64,000 nt of DNA from Amphiduros pacificus (lineage: Eukaryota > Annelida > Polychaeta > Phyllodocida > Hesionidae), in the NCBI GenBank assembly GCA_949316495.1, contig OX439003.1:51636523-51700522 (forward strand), given 5' to 3'. Below, piece by piece: positions 1 through 13,149 of the stretch. The notes beneath the pieces are model-generated. The model saw only the letters and a list, made by a program, of their open reading frames with translations, did not search any database and was not told the DNA's origin. Position numbers and translations under genes: made by a program. Positions within the stretch are counted from its first letter, which is position 1, and each line of letters begins with the position of its first letter.

Positions 1-1010
1 TTTACCCTTATCAGATGGGAGAGCATTGTTTTTGGCACCTCTACCCTTATGAGATGGGAGAGCATTGTTTTTGGCACCTCTACTCTTGTCAGATGGGAGA
101 GCATTGTTTTTGGCACCTTTACCCTTATCAGATGGGAGAGCATTGTTTTTGGCACCTCTACCCTTATGAGATGGGAGAGCATTGTTTTTGGCACCTCTAC
201 TCTTGTCAGATGGGAGAGCATTGTTTTTGGTACCTCTACCCTTGTCAGATGGGAGAGCAATGTTTTTGGCACCTCTACCCTTATCAGATGGGAGAGCAAT
301 GTTTTTGGCACCTCTACCCTTATCAGATGGGAGAGCATTGTTTTTGGCACCTTTACCCTTATCAGATGGGAGAGCATTGTTTTTGGCACCTCTACCCTTA
401 TGAGATGGGAGAGCATTGTTTTTGGCACCTCTACTCTTGTCAGATGGGAGAGCATTGTTTTTGGTACCTCTACCCTTGTCAGATGGGAGAGCAATGTTTT
501 TGGCACCTCTACCCTTATCAGATGGGAGAGCAATGTTTTTGGCACCTCTACCCTTATGAGATGGGAGAGCATTGTTTTTGGCACCTCTACCCTTGTCAGA
601 TGGGAGAGCATTGTTTTTTGCACCTCTACCCTTATCAGATGGGAGAGCATTGTTTTTGGCACCTCTACCCTTATCAGATGGGAGAGCATTGTTTTAGGCA
701 CCTCTACCCTTGTCAGATGGGAGAGCATTGTTTTTGGCACCTCTATCCTTATCAGATGGGAGAGCATTGTTTTTGGCACCTCTACCCTTATCAGATGGGA
801 GAGCATTGTTTTAGGCACCTCTACCCTTATCAGATGGGAGAGCATTGTTTTAGGCACCTCTACCCTTGTCGGATGGGAGAGCATTGTTTTTGGTACCTCT
901 ACTCTTGTCGGATAGGAGAGCATTGTTTTTGACACCTCTACCCTTGTCAGATGGGAGAGCATTGTTTTTGGCACCTCTACCCTTATCAGATAGGAGAGCA
1001 TTGTTTTTGT
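1..1010. repeat. Minisatellite, 39-bp unit
   Basis: About 26 head-to-tail copies of a 39-bp unit whose core reads GGGAGAGCATTGTTTTTGGC and continues with CACCTCTACCCTTATCAGAT. The array runs off the left edge, so its true length is unknown. Copies differ at a few positions (cttatc/cttgtc/cttatg, gcatt/gcaat), and the variants recur in blocks, which suggests duplication of several units at once. Because 39 is a multiple of three, all frames stay open and give spurious ORFs of up to about 300 codons with a 13-residue repeat. These have no splice or family support. Confidence 0.95.
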
Positions 1011-2150
1011 AGCCTGATCCATGTCACAGGAGACTGTATATAGTCCAGATTGCTGCTATCTATGCCAGGAGGCTGCCATGGTTTGGGTTAGTATGATTTT
1101 ATGACAAAAGACTACCCACATGCCATTGCCAATTTGGTTCTAGCGCCACAGTCAGTACATGCCACCAGCATCATGACAACTACGTGGTTGCCGTGACAAC
1201 GGAGACATTCATGCTGGCAGTGGTGCTACTGTAAGGCAGCAGAATTGTCTAACAGGCACTTACAAAGTGTGCTGACCCGCCAACCTGTCGCTATGGAGAT
1301 GTGGACCAATTCAAAATCATCATCGCCTCTCATATTCATTTGGTCATCTTCTCCTCATTCCAATGTGTTATTCGCTGATATATTTTTGTTTATTTTCAGA
1401 GGCCTTTTTTCAGTCAGATTCATCAATATACATTCATATATATGTCAGTGAAGCCATAGGAGGCAAGGCCTGGACACATACACAATTTGTAAACAGATAA
1501 AAAACAGAATTTGTTTTTTTGCAAAACTATCTTGTGAATGTGAGCAATATTTCGTGATAATCGTGTTTTCAACAGAGATGACAGAAACTTTCATTTGAGT
1601 TAATGATAAAATCAAATGGAAATGTAATTTTGATGTTGACAGTTGCATTTGATGTGGTGGCTAGACAATCCATTTCTGAGAGTGAGATTCAACCCTGACA
1701 TGCCAGCCATTGTTTGCTTATTTTCACTATTCATTATCAGCATTGATGTTTATCAACATTGATGTTTGTCAAGAAGAATATAAGTGTGAAGAATGCTGCT
1801 TGCACAAAGAATTTTGCTTGCAATATTATTTCATTCTGGAAAGGATAATAATCATAGAAGTATGTTTGTGAAAAATCTACAGCAAAAAGGATAATTGGGT
1901 TAATTACTACCTGTAATAAGGATAATTGTGTTAATCACTGCCTGAATTTAGCTTCCAAAAAAATAAATTCAGTCTCAAGAGTTTTATTTGAGCATCACAT
2001 TTATCTGTGCAGAAAATATCCAATATTTCTGTAGTTTAAGAATTTATTTTGAACGTATGTCACAGGACTTGAGAGGCGAACTGTGGAAAAGAAGCAACAT
2101 GACGAAGACAGGATAGCTGCAAACAGACATTACTCAAAACTGCACTTGAT
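1011..2150. other. Non-coding spacer, no gene seen
   Basis: AT-rich unique sequence between two minisatellites. The only ORFs are under 75 codons, with no recognisable motif or paired splice sites. It is probably intronic sequence of the NALF gene downstream. Confidence 0.5.
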
Positions 2151-2159
2151 GGACGAGAG

Positions 2160-3104
2160 GCTGGGACATGATAGCGGGAGAGGAAGAGATCTACTATCCT
2201 GTCTATTAGGTGGCCAGCTGACGGCAGTGGTTAGTCTCTGTCTTCATAGAGACATGATAGCAGGAGAGGAAGAGATCTACTATCCTGTCTATTAGGTGTC
2301 CAGCTGACGGCAGTGGTTAGTCTCTGTCTTCATAGAGACATGATAGCGGGAGAGGAAGAGATCTACTATCCTGTCTATTAGGTGACCAGCTGACGGCAGT
2401 GGTTAGTCTCTGTCTTCATAGAGACATGATAGCGGGAGAAGAAGAGATCTACTATCCTGTCTATTAGGTGTCCAGCTGACGGCAGTGGTTAGTCTCTGTC
2501 TTCATAGAGACATGATAGCGGGAGAGGAAGAGATCTACTATCCTGTCTATTAGGTGGCCAGCTGACGGCAGTGGTTAGTCTCTGTCTTCATAGAGACATG
2601 ATAGCGGGAGAGGAAGAGATCTACTATCCTGTTTATTAGGTGACCAGCTGACGGCAGTGGTTAGTCTCTGTCTTCATAGAGACATGATAGCGGGAGAGGA
2701 AGAGATCTACTATCCTGTCTATTAGGTGTCCAGCTGACGGCAGAGGTTAGTCTCTGTCTTCATAGAGACATGATAGCAGAGAGGAAGAGATCTACTATCC
2801 TGTCTATTAGGTGACCAGCTGACGGCAGTGGTTAGTCTCTGTCTTCATAGAGACATGATAGCGGGAGAGGAAGAGATCTACTATCCTGTCTATTAGGTGA
2901 CCAGCTGACGGCAGTGGTTAGTCTCTGTCTTCATAGAGACATGATAGCGGGAGAGGAAGAGATCTACTATCCTGTCTATTAGGTGGCCAGCTGACGGCAG
3001 TGGTTAGTCTCTGTCTTCATAGAGACATGATAGCGGGAGAGGAAGAGATCTACTATCCTGTCTATTAGGTGGCCAGCTGACGGCAGTGTTTAGTCTTCAT
3101 ACAG
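2160..3104. repeat. Minisatellite, 86-bp unit
   Basis: About 11 copies of an 86-bp unit, measured from the recurrence of ACATGATAGCGGGAGAGGAA at 2166, 2252 and 2338. The unit contains ATCTACTATCCTGTCTATTA and CAGCTGACGGCAGTGGTTAG. Copies are almost identical; the main variable site is ggtggcc/ggtgacc/ggtgtcc. The last copy is truncated. Confidence 0.95.
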
Positions 3105-3269
3105 ACTGGTGTCCATAGGCAAAGGACTTTCTGCACAACCTTGCTTTATTATTTATGTATTTGTTATGAAGGAAATGTTGTAATATGACAGTGACAGCAT
3201 GAGCAATGATACCCCATGGCTCAGAGTGTTATATTGCCTTCCATATAGTCCTCGCACACTGCCATTGTA

Positions 3270-5290
3270 ACTGTATCAGATGGCCACTGATTATTGCAGA
3301 CTTGCTGACATAGATGCAGTCACCAAACTGTAGTCACCAAACTGTAGTCACCAGACTGTAGTCACCAGATGGTCACTGATTATTGGAGACTTGCTGACAT
3401 AGATGCAGTCACCAAACTGTAGTCACCAGATGCCGCTGATTATTGGAGACTTGCTGACATAGATGCAGTCACCAAACTGTAGTCACCAGATGCCGCTGAT
3501 TATTGGAGACTTGCTGACATAGATGCAGTCACCAAACTGTAGTCACCAGATGGCCACTGATTATTGGAGACTTGCTGACATAGATGCAGTCACCAAACTG
3601 TAGTCACCAGACTGTAGTCACCAGATGGTCACTGATTATTGGAGACTTGCTGACATAGATGCAGTCACCAAACTGTAGTCACCAGATGGCCACTGATTAT
3701 TGGAGACTTGCTGACATAGATGCAGTCACCAAACTGTAGTCACCAGATGGCCACTGATTATTGGAGACTTGCTGACATAGATGCAGTCACCAAACTGTAG
3801 TCACCAGACTGTAGTCACCAGATGGCCACTGATTATTGGAGACTTGCTGACATAGATGCAGTCACCAAACTGTAGTCACCAGATGGCCACTGATTATTGG
3901 AGACGTGCTGACATAGATGCAGTCACCAAACTGTAGTCACCAGATGGCCACTGATTATTGGAGACGTGCTGACATAGATGCAGTCACCAAACTGTAGTCA
4001 CCAGATGGCCACTGATTATTGGAGACTTGCTGACATAGATGCAGTCACCAAACTGTAGTCACCAGATAGTCACTGATTATTGGAGACTTGCTGACATAGA
4101 TGCAGTCACCAAACTGTAGTCACCAGATGGCCACTGATTATTGGAGACTTGCTGACATAGATGCAGTCACCAGACTGTAGTCACCAGATGGCCACTGATT
4201 ATTGGAGACTTGCTGACATAGATGCAGTCACCAAACTGTAGTCACCAGATAGTCACTGATTATTGGAGACTTGCTGACATAGATGCAGTCACCAGACTGT
4301 AGTCACCAGATGGCCACTGATTATTGGAGACTTGCTGACATAGATGCAGTCACCAAACTGTAGTCACCAGATAGTCACTGATTATTGGAGACTTGCTGAC
4401 ATAGATGCAGTCACCAAACTGTAGTCACCAGATGGCCACTGATTATTGGAGACTTGCTGACATAGATGCAGTCACCAGACTGTAGTCACCAGATGGCCAC
4501 TGATTATTGCAGACGTGCTGACATAGATGCAGTCACCAAACTGTAGTCACCAGATGGCCACTGATTATTGGAGACATGCTGACATAGATGCAGTCACCAA
4601 ACTGTAGTCACCAGATGGCCACTGATTATTGGAGACTTGCTGACATAGATGCAGTCACCAAACTGTAGTCACCAGATGGCCACTGATTATTGCAGACGTG
4701 CTGACATAGATGCAGTCACCAAACTGTAGTCACCAGATGGCCACTGATTATTGGAGACTTCCTGACATAGATGCAGTCACCAAACTGTAGTCACCAGATG
4801 GCCACTGATTATTGGAGACTTGCTGACATAGATGCAGTCACCAAACTGTAGTCACCAGATAGTCACTGATTATTGGAGACTTGCTGACATAGATGCAGTC
4901 ACCAAACTGTAGTCACCAGATGGCCACTGATTATTGCAGACGTGCTGACATAGATGCAGTCACCAAACTGTAGTCACCAGATAGTCACTGATTATTGGAG
5001 ACTTGCTGACATAGATGCAGTCACCAAACTGTAGTCACCAGATAGTCACTGATTATTGGAGACTTGCTGACATAGATGCAGTCACCAAACTGTAGTCACC
5101 AGATAGTCACTGATTATTGGAGACTTGCTGACATAGATGCAGTCACCAAACTGTAGTCACCAGATAGTCACTGATTATTGGAGACTTGCTGACATAGATG
5201 CAGTCACCAAACTGTAGTCACCAGATGGCCACTGATTATTGGAAACTTCCTGACACAGATGCAGTAACCAAACCGACCAGATAGTCACCG
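3270..5290. repeat. Minisatellite, 61-bp unit with 14-bp sub-repeat
   Basis: Roughly 32 copies of a 61-bp unit containing TGATTATTGGAGACTTGCTG, then ACATAGATGCAGTCACCAAA. Several copies carry one or two extra 14-bp pieces (ACTGTAGTCACCAG), so the array mixes 61-bp and 75-bp units. Variants (ggccac, agtcac, gccgc; cttgc, cgtgc) alternate in runs, which points to recent local expansion. Edges decay into diverged copies near 5,240-5,400. Confidence 0.95.
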
Positions 5291-6085
5291 ATTATGAAAT
5301 CAGTGTTACACTTGTAGTCACCAGTTAGTTGTAATAATATGGCAGCAAATAATAATAAGATGGCAGCAAATGACTGACAGTCATGTAGTCACCAGATGGT
5401 CACTCAGTATTGACTCACAGATGGCCATATAATTCACTAGATACAAGAAAGTTTCAAACACAGTTACCAGATAGTTATCAACTATGATAGATGATTATAA
5501 AATTCAGTTGTCAGGATTCTCACCAGATCCGGCAATTTCAGTGTCAGCCATATTGCAATGCCATTCTTGAGTTTGGAGCTTCAGGTCACAATCCACTTAT
5601 ATTCCTTAAAAACAAAGATATCCCTGTTCTATCATTGAGTTCTCAGCTTATTCAATAGAAGGGAGATGCTCAGGTTGTCAGTGTGCCTTTATTTGGATAA
5701 TTTCACCCCTGTGTAAGAGCCTGATGGACACAAAACAAGTTATAGCATGCAAGAAAAGTGATTTTGGTATAGACAGCAAGTGCTAATGGATAAGAGCAGT
5801 GATGTCCGGAAATTACTGCAGAACAACCGTAAAATCTAGCTCTTGTCTCACATGAATTTTGTATACGAGAAGGAACTCCGCAGTCGGCCATAGTAATTAA
5901 AACAATGTGAGGACAGAGAATCAAACCTACCTTTAACACATTATGTTGAGAGGTAATTAACCAGAATATTTGGAATGCTCACATGCTACATTCTCTGCAT
6001 ACCTTACATTCTTCAGGTTTTTCCATATAAACAAAATAAGTCATATTTATTGATACAGTCAACACATACTACAGAACCTTAACCA
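5291..6085. other. Non-coding spacer, no gene seen
   Basis: Diverged relics of the 61-bp array (gtcaccag motifs) fade out by about 5,480, followed by AT-rich unique sequence. One 78-codon minus ORF (5,703-5,939) has no recognisable similarity. Confidence 0.5.
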
Positions 6086-6820
6086 ACTCACGCAACAGGA
6101 CAGAGCCTTGTTTATTGATACAGCCAGCACTTAGGACAGAACTTTATTTATTGATAAAGGCGGCACTTAGGACAGAACTTTATTTATTCATACAGCCAGC
6201 ACTTAGGACAGAACTTTATTTATTCATACAGCCAGCACTTAGGACAGAACTTTATTTATTCATACAGCCAGCACTTAGGACAGAACTTTATTTATTCATA
6301 CAGCCAGCACTTAGGACAGAACTTTATTTATTCATACAGCCAGCACTTAGGACAGAACTTTATTTATTCATACAGCCAGCACTTAGGACAGAACTTTATT
6401 TATTCATACAGCCAGCACTTAGGACAGAACTTTATTTATTCATACAGCCAGCACTTAGGACAGAACTTTATTTATTCATACAGCCAGCACTTAGGACAGA
6501 ACTTTATTTATTGATAAAGGCGGCACTTAGGACAGAACTTTATTTATTGATAAAGGCGGCACTTAGGACAGAACTTTATTTATTCATACAGCCAGCACTT
6601 AGGACAGAACTTTATTTATTCATACAGCCAGCACTTAGGGCAGAGCCTTATTTATTGATACAGCCAGCACTTAGGGCAGAGCCTTATTTATTGATACAGC
6701 CAGCACTTGGGACAGAGCCTTATTTATTGATACAGCCAGCACTTAAGACAGAGCCTTATTTATTGACACAGCCAGCACTTAAGACAGAGCCTTATTTATT
6801 GACACAGCCAGCACTTATGA
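6086..6820. repeat. Minisatellite, 36-bp unit
   Basis: About 20 copies of a 36-bp unit reading AGCACTTAGGACAGAACTTT then ATTTATTCATACAGCC. Variants include ttgataaaggcgg and, in the last six copies, gagccttatttattgatac. The 36-bp length keeps a 12-residue spurious reading frame open. Confidence 0.95.
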
Positions 6821-7392
6821 ACACCAGTCAGGGTTACGGAGCACCAGTCAGGGTTACAAAGCACCAGTCAGGGTTACAGAGCACCAGTCAGTGCTACAGA
6901 GCACCAGTCAGGGTGACAGAGCACCAGTCAGGGCTACGGAGCACCAGTCAGGGTTACAGAGCACCAGTCAGGGTTACAGAGCACCAGTCAGTGCTACAGA
7001 GCACCAGTCAGGGTTACAGAGCACCAGTCAGGGTTACAGAGCACCGGTCAGGGTTACAGAGAAGCAGTCAGGGCTACAGAACACCAGTCAGGGTTACAGA
7101 GCACCAGTCAGGGCTACGGAGCACCAGTCAGGGTTACAGAGCACCAGTCAGGGTTACAGAGCACCAGTCAGTGCTACAGAGCACCAGTCAGGGTTACAGA
7201 GCACCAGTCAGGGTTACAGAGCACCGGTCAGGGTTACAGAGCACCAGTCAGGGTTACAGAGCACCGGTCAGGGCTACGGAGCACCAGTCAGGGTTACAGA
7301 GCACCAGTCAGGGTTACAGAGCACCAGTTAGGGCTACGGAGCACCAGTCAGGGTTACAGAGCACCAGTCAGGGTTACAGAGCAGCACATGTG
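6821..7392. repeat. Minisatellite, 20-bp unit
   Basis: About 28 copies of GCACCAGTCAGGGTTACAGA, with variants ggctacgga, gtgctacaga and gcaccggtca. It abuts the 36-bp array without a spacer. A multi-copy block (gggtta, gggtta, gtgcta, gggtta) is itself repeated, a higher-order pattern. Confidence 0.95.
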
Positions 7393-8204
7393 ACCTAACA
7401 TAAAGCAAGTTGAGGTTACACTGATCACAAGCGAATCATAATAATCATATTTGCCTGGTGCATATATCTCGGGGGGTGAGGCACTGCTCCTCAGGCAGAT
7501 CACTCCAAGCAACAAAAACCCAACCTGCTCACAGAGTGCAATCTTTTTCCTCAGTTGGAAAAAAACTTGATTTGGTATACAGCAAACACTTTGTGATGAT
7601 TTGTAGTCTCATAGATGCTGCAGAATGTATCTCGTGTGCAGTATTGATTGACAGCTTAAGCTATCTACATGAGGTGCGTTTTGATGCAGAAAATGAGCCT
7701 ACATACTGAATGAGAGGGACAGATATTTTGTAACTATTTTTCATGTTAGATGTGGCAAAAATGACATCAATGCCTTTAATGTTTTGATTAAGCCCATATT
7801 ATGAATGAAGAGAAAGATCTCTTTAAAAATCAACTATATAGTGCTATATTTTGTAAATTTACACTTATAGAATATTAAATGGAATGTTTTTCTTTCTTGA
7901 GCCATTTTCCATTACCCAATATGCTTTCATGATAAACTGCAGGAAAATCAAATTTATCACCAAAATTAGATTCACACAAAATGAGGATGTTGAACATGTA
8001 ACACGTAACACGCAACAGATCTGAGAGCTCACACTCCTACAATTTCTCTTCACGATGATGCTTGGGATTTGACATTGGTCATCAGATGTCACTAAGGTCA
8101 TTTCAGTCTGACAAAATCGTCCTGAAATTGCTTAAATCCTCATATGATAGTTCTGCGATCACTTGGTATGATACTGAATTCCACGATAACATCAGTTCCC
8201 ATGG
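7393..8204. other. Non-coding spacer, no gene seen
   Basis: AT-rich unique sequence. ORFs at 7,458-7,709 (+) and 7,865-8,101 (-) are under 90 codons with no motif I recognise. Confidence 0.45.
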
Positions 8205-8445
8205 TAGTTCTCAGATTACATTGGGATTACTTTGGTCCCCATATGAATAGTTCTGGGATTATTTCAGTCCCATATGAATAGTTCTGGATTATTTTGGACC
8301 CCATATCATAGTTCTAGGATTATTGCGGGATTATTGCTGTAACATCAGTTCCCATGGTAGTTCTCAGATTACATTGGGATTATTTTGGTCCCCATATCAT
8401 AGTTCCGGGATTATTTTGGTCCCCATATCATAGTTCTGGACTCTT
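8205..8445. repeat. Degenerate short tandem repeat, about 30-40 bp
   Basis: Six or so diverged copies of a unit containing GGGATTATTTTGGTCCCCAT and ATCATAGTTCT. One larger block (tcagttcccatggtagttctcagattacattgggatta) is present twice. It leads directly into the next, cleaner array. Confidence 0.75.
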
Positions 8446-10472
8446 ATGACAATGTTGATAGTATTGAGAGTCTCAGTCCTGAGTGTGTCACCTGTGTGTG
8501 TCACCGTGATAGTGCTGAAAGTCTCAGTCCTGAGTGTGTCACCTTGATAATGCTGAGAGTCTCAGTCCTGTGTGTGTCACCTGTGTGTGTCACCTAGATA
8601 GTGCTGAGAGTCTCAGTCCTGAGTGTGTCACCTGTGTGTGTGTCACCTTGATAGTGCTGAGAGTCTCAGTCCTGAGTGTGTCACCTGAGTGTGTCACCTT
8701 GATAGTGCTGAGAGTCTCAGTCCTGTGTGTGTCACCTTGATAGTGCTGAGAGTCTCAGTCCTGTGTGAGTCACCTGTGTGTGTCACCTTGATAGTGCTGA
8801 GAGTCTCAGTCTTGAGTGTGCCACCTGTGTGTGTGACCTTGATAGTGCTGAGAGTCTCAGTCCTGTGTGTGTCACCTGTGTGTGTCACCTTGATAGTGCT
8901 GAGAGTCTCAGTCCTGAGTGTGTCACCTGTGTGTGTGTCACCTTGATAGTGCTGAGTCTCAGTCCTGTGTGTGTCACCTGTGTGTGTCACCTTGATAGTG
9001 CTGAGAGTCTAAGTCTTGAGTGAGTCACCTGTGTGTGTCATCTTGATAGTGCTGAGAGTCTCAGTCCTGAGTGTGTCACCTTGATAGTGCTGAGAGTCTC
9101 AGTCTTGAGTGAGTCACCTGTGTGTGTCACCTTGATAGTGCTGAGAGTCTCAGTCTTGAGTGAGTCACCTGTGTGTGTCACCTTGATAGTGCTGAGAGTC
9201 TAAGTCTTGAGTGAGTCACCTGTGTGTGTCATCTTGATAGTGCTGAGAGTCTCAGTCCTGAGTGTGTCACCTTGATAGTGCTGAGAGTCTCAGTCCTGAG
9301 TGTGTCACCTGTGTGTGTCACCTTGATAGTGCTGAGAGTCTCAGTCCTGAGTGTGTCACCTGTGTGTGTCACCTTGATAGTGCTGAGAGTCTCAGTCCTG
9401 AGTGTGTCACCTGTGTGTGTCACCTTGATAGTGCTGAGAGTCTCAGTCCTGAGTGTGTCACCTTGATAGTGCTGAGAGTCTCAGTCCTGAGTGTGTCACC
9501 TGTGTGTGTCACCTTGATAGTGCTGAGAGTCTCAGTCCTGAGTGTGTCACCTGTGTGTGTCACCTGTGTGTGTCACCTTGATAGTGCTGAGAGTCTCAGT
9601 CCTGAGTGTGTCACCTTGATAGTGCTGAGAGTCTCAGTCCTGAGTGTGTCACCTGTGTGTGTCATCTTGATAGTGCTGAGAGTCTCAGTCCTGAGTGTGT
9701 CACCTTGATAGTGCTGAGAGTCTCAGTCCTGAGTGTGTCACCTGTGTGTGTCATCTTGATAGTGCTGAGAGTCTCAGTCCTGTGTGTGTCACCTTGATAG
9801 TGCTGAGAGTCTCAGTCTTGAGTGAGTCACCTGTGTGTGTCACCTTGATAGTGCTGAGAGTCTCAGTCTTGAGTGAGTCACCTGTGTGTGTCACCTTGAT
9901 AGTGCTGAGAGTCTCAGTCTTGAGTGTGTCACCTGTGTGTGTCACCTTGATAGTGCTGAGAGTCTCAGTCCTGAGTGTGTCACCTGTGTATGTCACCTTG
10001 ATAGTGCTGAGAGTCTCAGTCCTGAGTGTGTCACCTTGATAGTGCTGAGAGTCTCAGTCCTGAGTGTGTCACCTGTGTGTGTGTCACCTTGATAGTGCTG
10101 AGTCTCAGTCCTGAGTGTGTCACCTGAGTGAGTCACCTGTGTGTGTCACCTTGATAGTGCTGAGAGTCTCAGTCTTGAGTGTGTCACCTGTGTGTGTCAC
10201 ATTGATAGTGCTGAGAGTCTCAGTCCTGAGTGTGTCACCTGTGTGTGTCACCTTGATAGTGCTGAGAGTCTCAGTCCTGAGTGTGTCACCTGTGTGTGTC
10301 ACCTTGATAGTGCTGAGAGTCTCAGTCCTGAGTGTGTCATCTTGATAGTACTGAGAGTCTCAGTCCTGAGTGTGTCACCTGTGTGTGTCACCTGTGTGTG
10401 TCACCTTGATAGTGCTGAGAGTCTCAGTCCTGAGTGTGTCACCTGTGTGTGTCACCTGTGTGTCCTTCCTCA
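8446..10472. repeat. Minisatellite, 38/51-bp mixed units
   Basis: More than 40 units. The basic 38-bp unit is TGTGTCACCTTGATAGTGCT followed by GAGAGTCTCAGTCCTGAG. Many copies carry an extra 13-bp TGTGTCACCTGTG, making 51 bp, and some carry it twice. Variants (cctgtg, cttgag, gagtgag) recur in blocks. Several overlapping spurious ORFs arise on both strands. Confidence 0.95.
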
Positions 10473-12185
10473 TTGTCTTAGATGTGCTGGCATATATCCC
10501 ATAATATGTTATTTGCTTGTATTGTGAGGTGGTCTGTGTCTCCATGTCATCCATCTGGACCCTCTTTAAGACATCAATACAAATAGCCATTCCATATCTT
10601 GCCATGCCCGATTTCCTCTTTTACTGACACCAGTGAGCCAATATCCTTTGTAGGGATCGACAGGCTGAGTCGCTTTGATAACCCTCACACTCCCAGTGTC
10701 TCTCTGTGCCGGAACAGATTACACGTTTTGTCATAAACAACATCCAGTGTCTTAGTTTTCAGTGATGCGTTTGTCTCTGTAAAACTCACCATAGTTTGTT
10801 TTTATTTATTATTTGACAATGAGTTATGAGTATATTAACATAGTTAACAAAATTATGCAAGGGTAAGGGTTGTTTCCAATATTTATTTTACAAAATGAGA
10901 TTAAATATGTCTCTTTCATGATTTCTTTCTTATTTCTGAAAATCTAAAAAAAAACTAAAATGTATTATGTTATATGAGTCTTGTAAGTCATTAAATCAGT
11001 GAAGGGTAGTTAAAATCTGTTTGAGAAAGAATTTGATTTCTGCTGTAAGTATTTAAGGAAGAAGGAAGTGATGTTGTGTTGATAACATATATATTTACTA
11101 GCATTATGGGATGTATTCCATTTGCTGAAATGTAGGAGTGGAATGTTGGTAAATGTGATTGGAGTGATGATCATTAAGGTCTTTGGACCTTTATGCCACC
11201 AATCTTGTTGCAAGTTATATATGTATCAGTTCAGCCCAAATAGTCTCCGTGAAAAGATCTGGATAATATCTGTATTCTTGTAAAAGAAAATGTCATTATG
11301 AATCTCTACACAGAGAAATAAAAATCCTCCTCCAGCGAAGATGAATCTAACTCAGGCAAACTCAGGCAAATGTTTACAGTACTCCAAAGATGGGGTTCGA
11401 ATATGCAGCCAAATGTTAACAATGAAAGTAGGATTAGTGGAGAATATAATATAGGTAGATTGTGTAAAGCTATGGGCAAACAGAATGCCTGCACATGCTA
11501 GGAGTGTGTGTGTTTGCCACACAAAGTGAGGCATCATTATTTATGAATGTATCTCATCTGATACAAAGAGATGGGGTGTGTGCCTTATGAATGGACACGC
11601 CATATAAAGCTCTATCTAAACATGAACCATTTTCATATAAACATATATACATCAAGGATTTATGTATGTTCCAGATATTTTTCAGAGTTGTCTTTTTATG
11701 CCCTGACTTTATGTTGACCTAAAGATGTCTATGTCAAAGCCGGTGGTTTAAAAATCCCATTACAGCAGAAAAATTGGTTTGCGCAACATCCATGCATATA
11801 AAATATTATAATTATATAATGTTGGAGTCTGAAGCATCATTCTGGTGCTAATGATAGTATCTATATCATGGATAGGTCCAACAATTTTAATTTGTTCTGA
11901 GTGAGAGTATTGTTAATGTTTATCTGCTCACAGACAATATCAATGAAATATGTGAAATGTGCTTCTTCTCTCTCGGAGTTCATGTGATGTCATTACCGCT
12001 AAGGGCCATTGACCTGTGATGACCTTGAGATCTATAGAGCTGGCAATAAGCTGTTGCTCTGTGCTAATATAGGAGAGGTGCCAGAACGTGACTGAGGACA
12101 TTCATCTCATTATGGAGTAATACTGTAAGGACAGGTCACAGACACGACCTGCAAGGGCTCCAATTATCACTGCTTAGTGCTGCCA
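10473..12185. other. Non-coding spacer, no gene seen
   Basis: Unique AT-rich sequence, with a slightly GC-richer patch at 10,540-10,740. No ORF above about 76 codons that is not satellite-derived, and no recognisable exon. Confidence 0.45.
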
Positions 12186-12188
12186 TCT

Positions 12189-12205
12189 GGTGGTGGTGGT
12201 GGTGT

Positions 12206-12243
<38 letters not shown>
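12189..12243. repeat. (GT)n microsatellite
   Basis: A (TGG)n run passes into an imperfect (GT)n tract with two TATG interruptions. Confidence 0.95.
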
Positions 12244-12244
<1 letters not shown>

Positions 12245-12589
12245 GCCAGGATGGGAGGAGTGGGGGTTGTTACCCATCATGCCATCTATATACCTGGCTT
12301 TACGTTCACAAGGGCGACTTGGCCTGAATGTAGCAGCTTTTTTCTACTTCACAAACTAGAGTAATGAGTTAGTGACAGAAGTGTGCACACAGTCATTAGA
12401 TGTAGCCACTGGGCCAGGCCACATAATTGACAATGTTTAAGATTTGTCTGTCGTAACATAAAATATGATAGAATTGTATTATATAAGGCTATCAACTTTG
12501 TGCCATTTAAGATCAGTATTATTTTCCTTGTGGTAGTGTCTCATGAACCGGGTTGTCAGAGTGCATGGTATCCTCCTACTAAAATACAT

Positions 12590-12960
12590 CATGTTGGGAG
12601 AGTGTTACATGTGACGCCAGCAAGAGTATGTATGGAGTGTGACACATAGGGTGGTGAGAGTGTGACACATGGGTGGTTAGAGTGTGACACATAGGGTGGT
12701 GAGAGTGTGACACATGGGTGGTTAGAGTGTGACACATGGGGTGGAGAGTGTGACACATAGGGTGGTGAGTGTGATACATATGTTGGTTAGAGTGTGACAC
12801 ATGGGATGGTTAGAGTGTGACACATAGAGTGGTGAAAGTGTGACACATGGGGTGCTGAGATTGTGACACATGGGGTGCTGAGAGTGTGACACATGGATGG
12901 TTAGAGTGTGACACATGGGTGGTTAGAGTGTGACATAAGAGATAGTAGCATTAAGGGTGT
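12590..12960. repeat. Minisatellite, about 22-bp unit
   Basis: About 14 imperfect copies of GTGACACATGGGTGGTTAGA plus GT, with unit lengths varying by a few bases (atagggtggtgagagt, atggggtgctgagagt). It decays toward 13,010. Confidence 0.9.
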
Positions 12961-13149
12961 GACACATGATGAGCTTTGGGTGTGTGTAGCATAGGGTAAT
13001 AGTGGTGACATATTGGGTACTGGGGGCAGGGACACATGGTACCAGGAGCGTGCCAACTGGGATGAGTTAGGCACAACGGGATTGTGGCTCAGGGTGCTAG
13101 AACTGTGGCACATACTGGGTAGTTGGAAATTAAAATACTGGTTGACACA

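Noticed and set aside
15-932. ORFs of about 300 codons in the 39-bp array
   Set aside because: They only reflect a stop-free unit whose length is a multiple of three. Two frames are open at once, and there is no signal peptide, splice site or family similarity.
6115-7398. 427-codon repetitive ORF
   Set aside because: It crosses two unrelated minisatellites (36-bp and 20-bp) purely because neither unit has a stop in that frame.
1-10472. Possible CRISPR-like arrays
   Set aside because: The repeats are contiguous tandem units without unique spacers, in a eukaryotic genome.
8534-10605. Many ORFs on both strands in the 38/51-bp array
   Set aside because: Satellite-derived; frames shift with the 13-bp module and no coding signal is seen.
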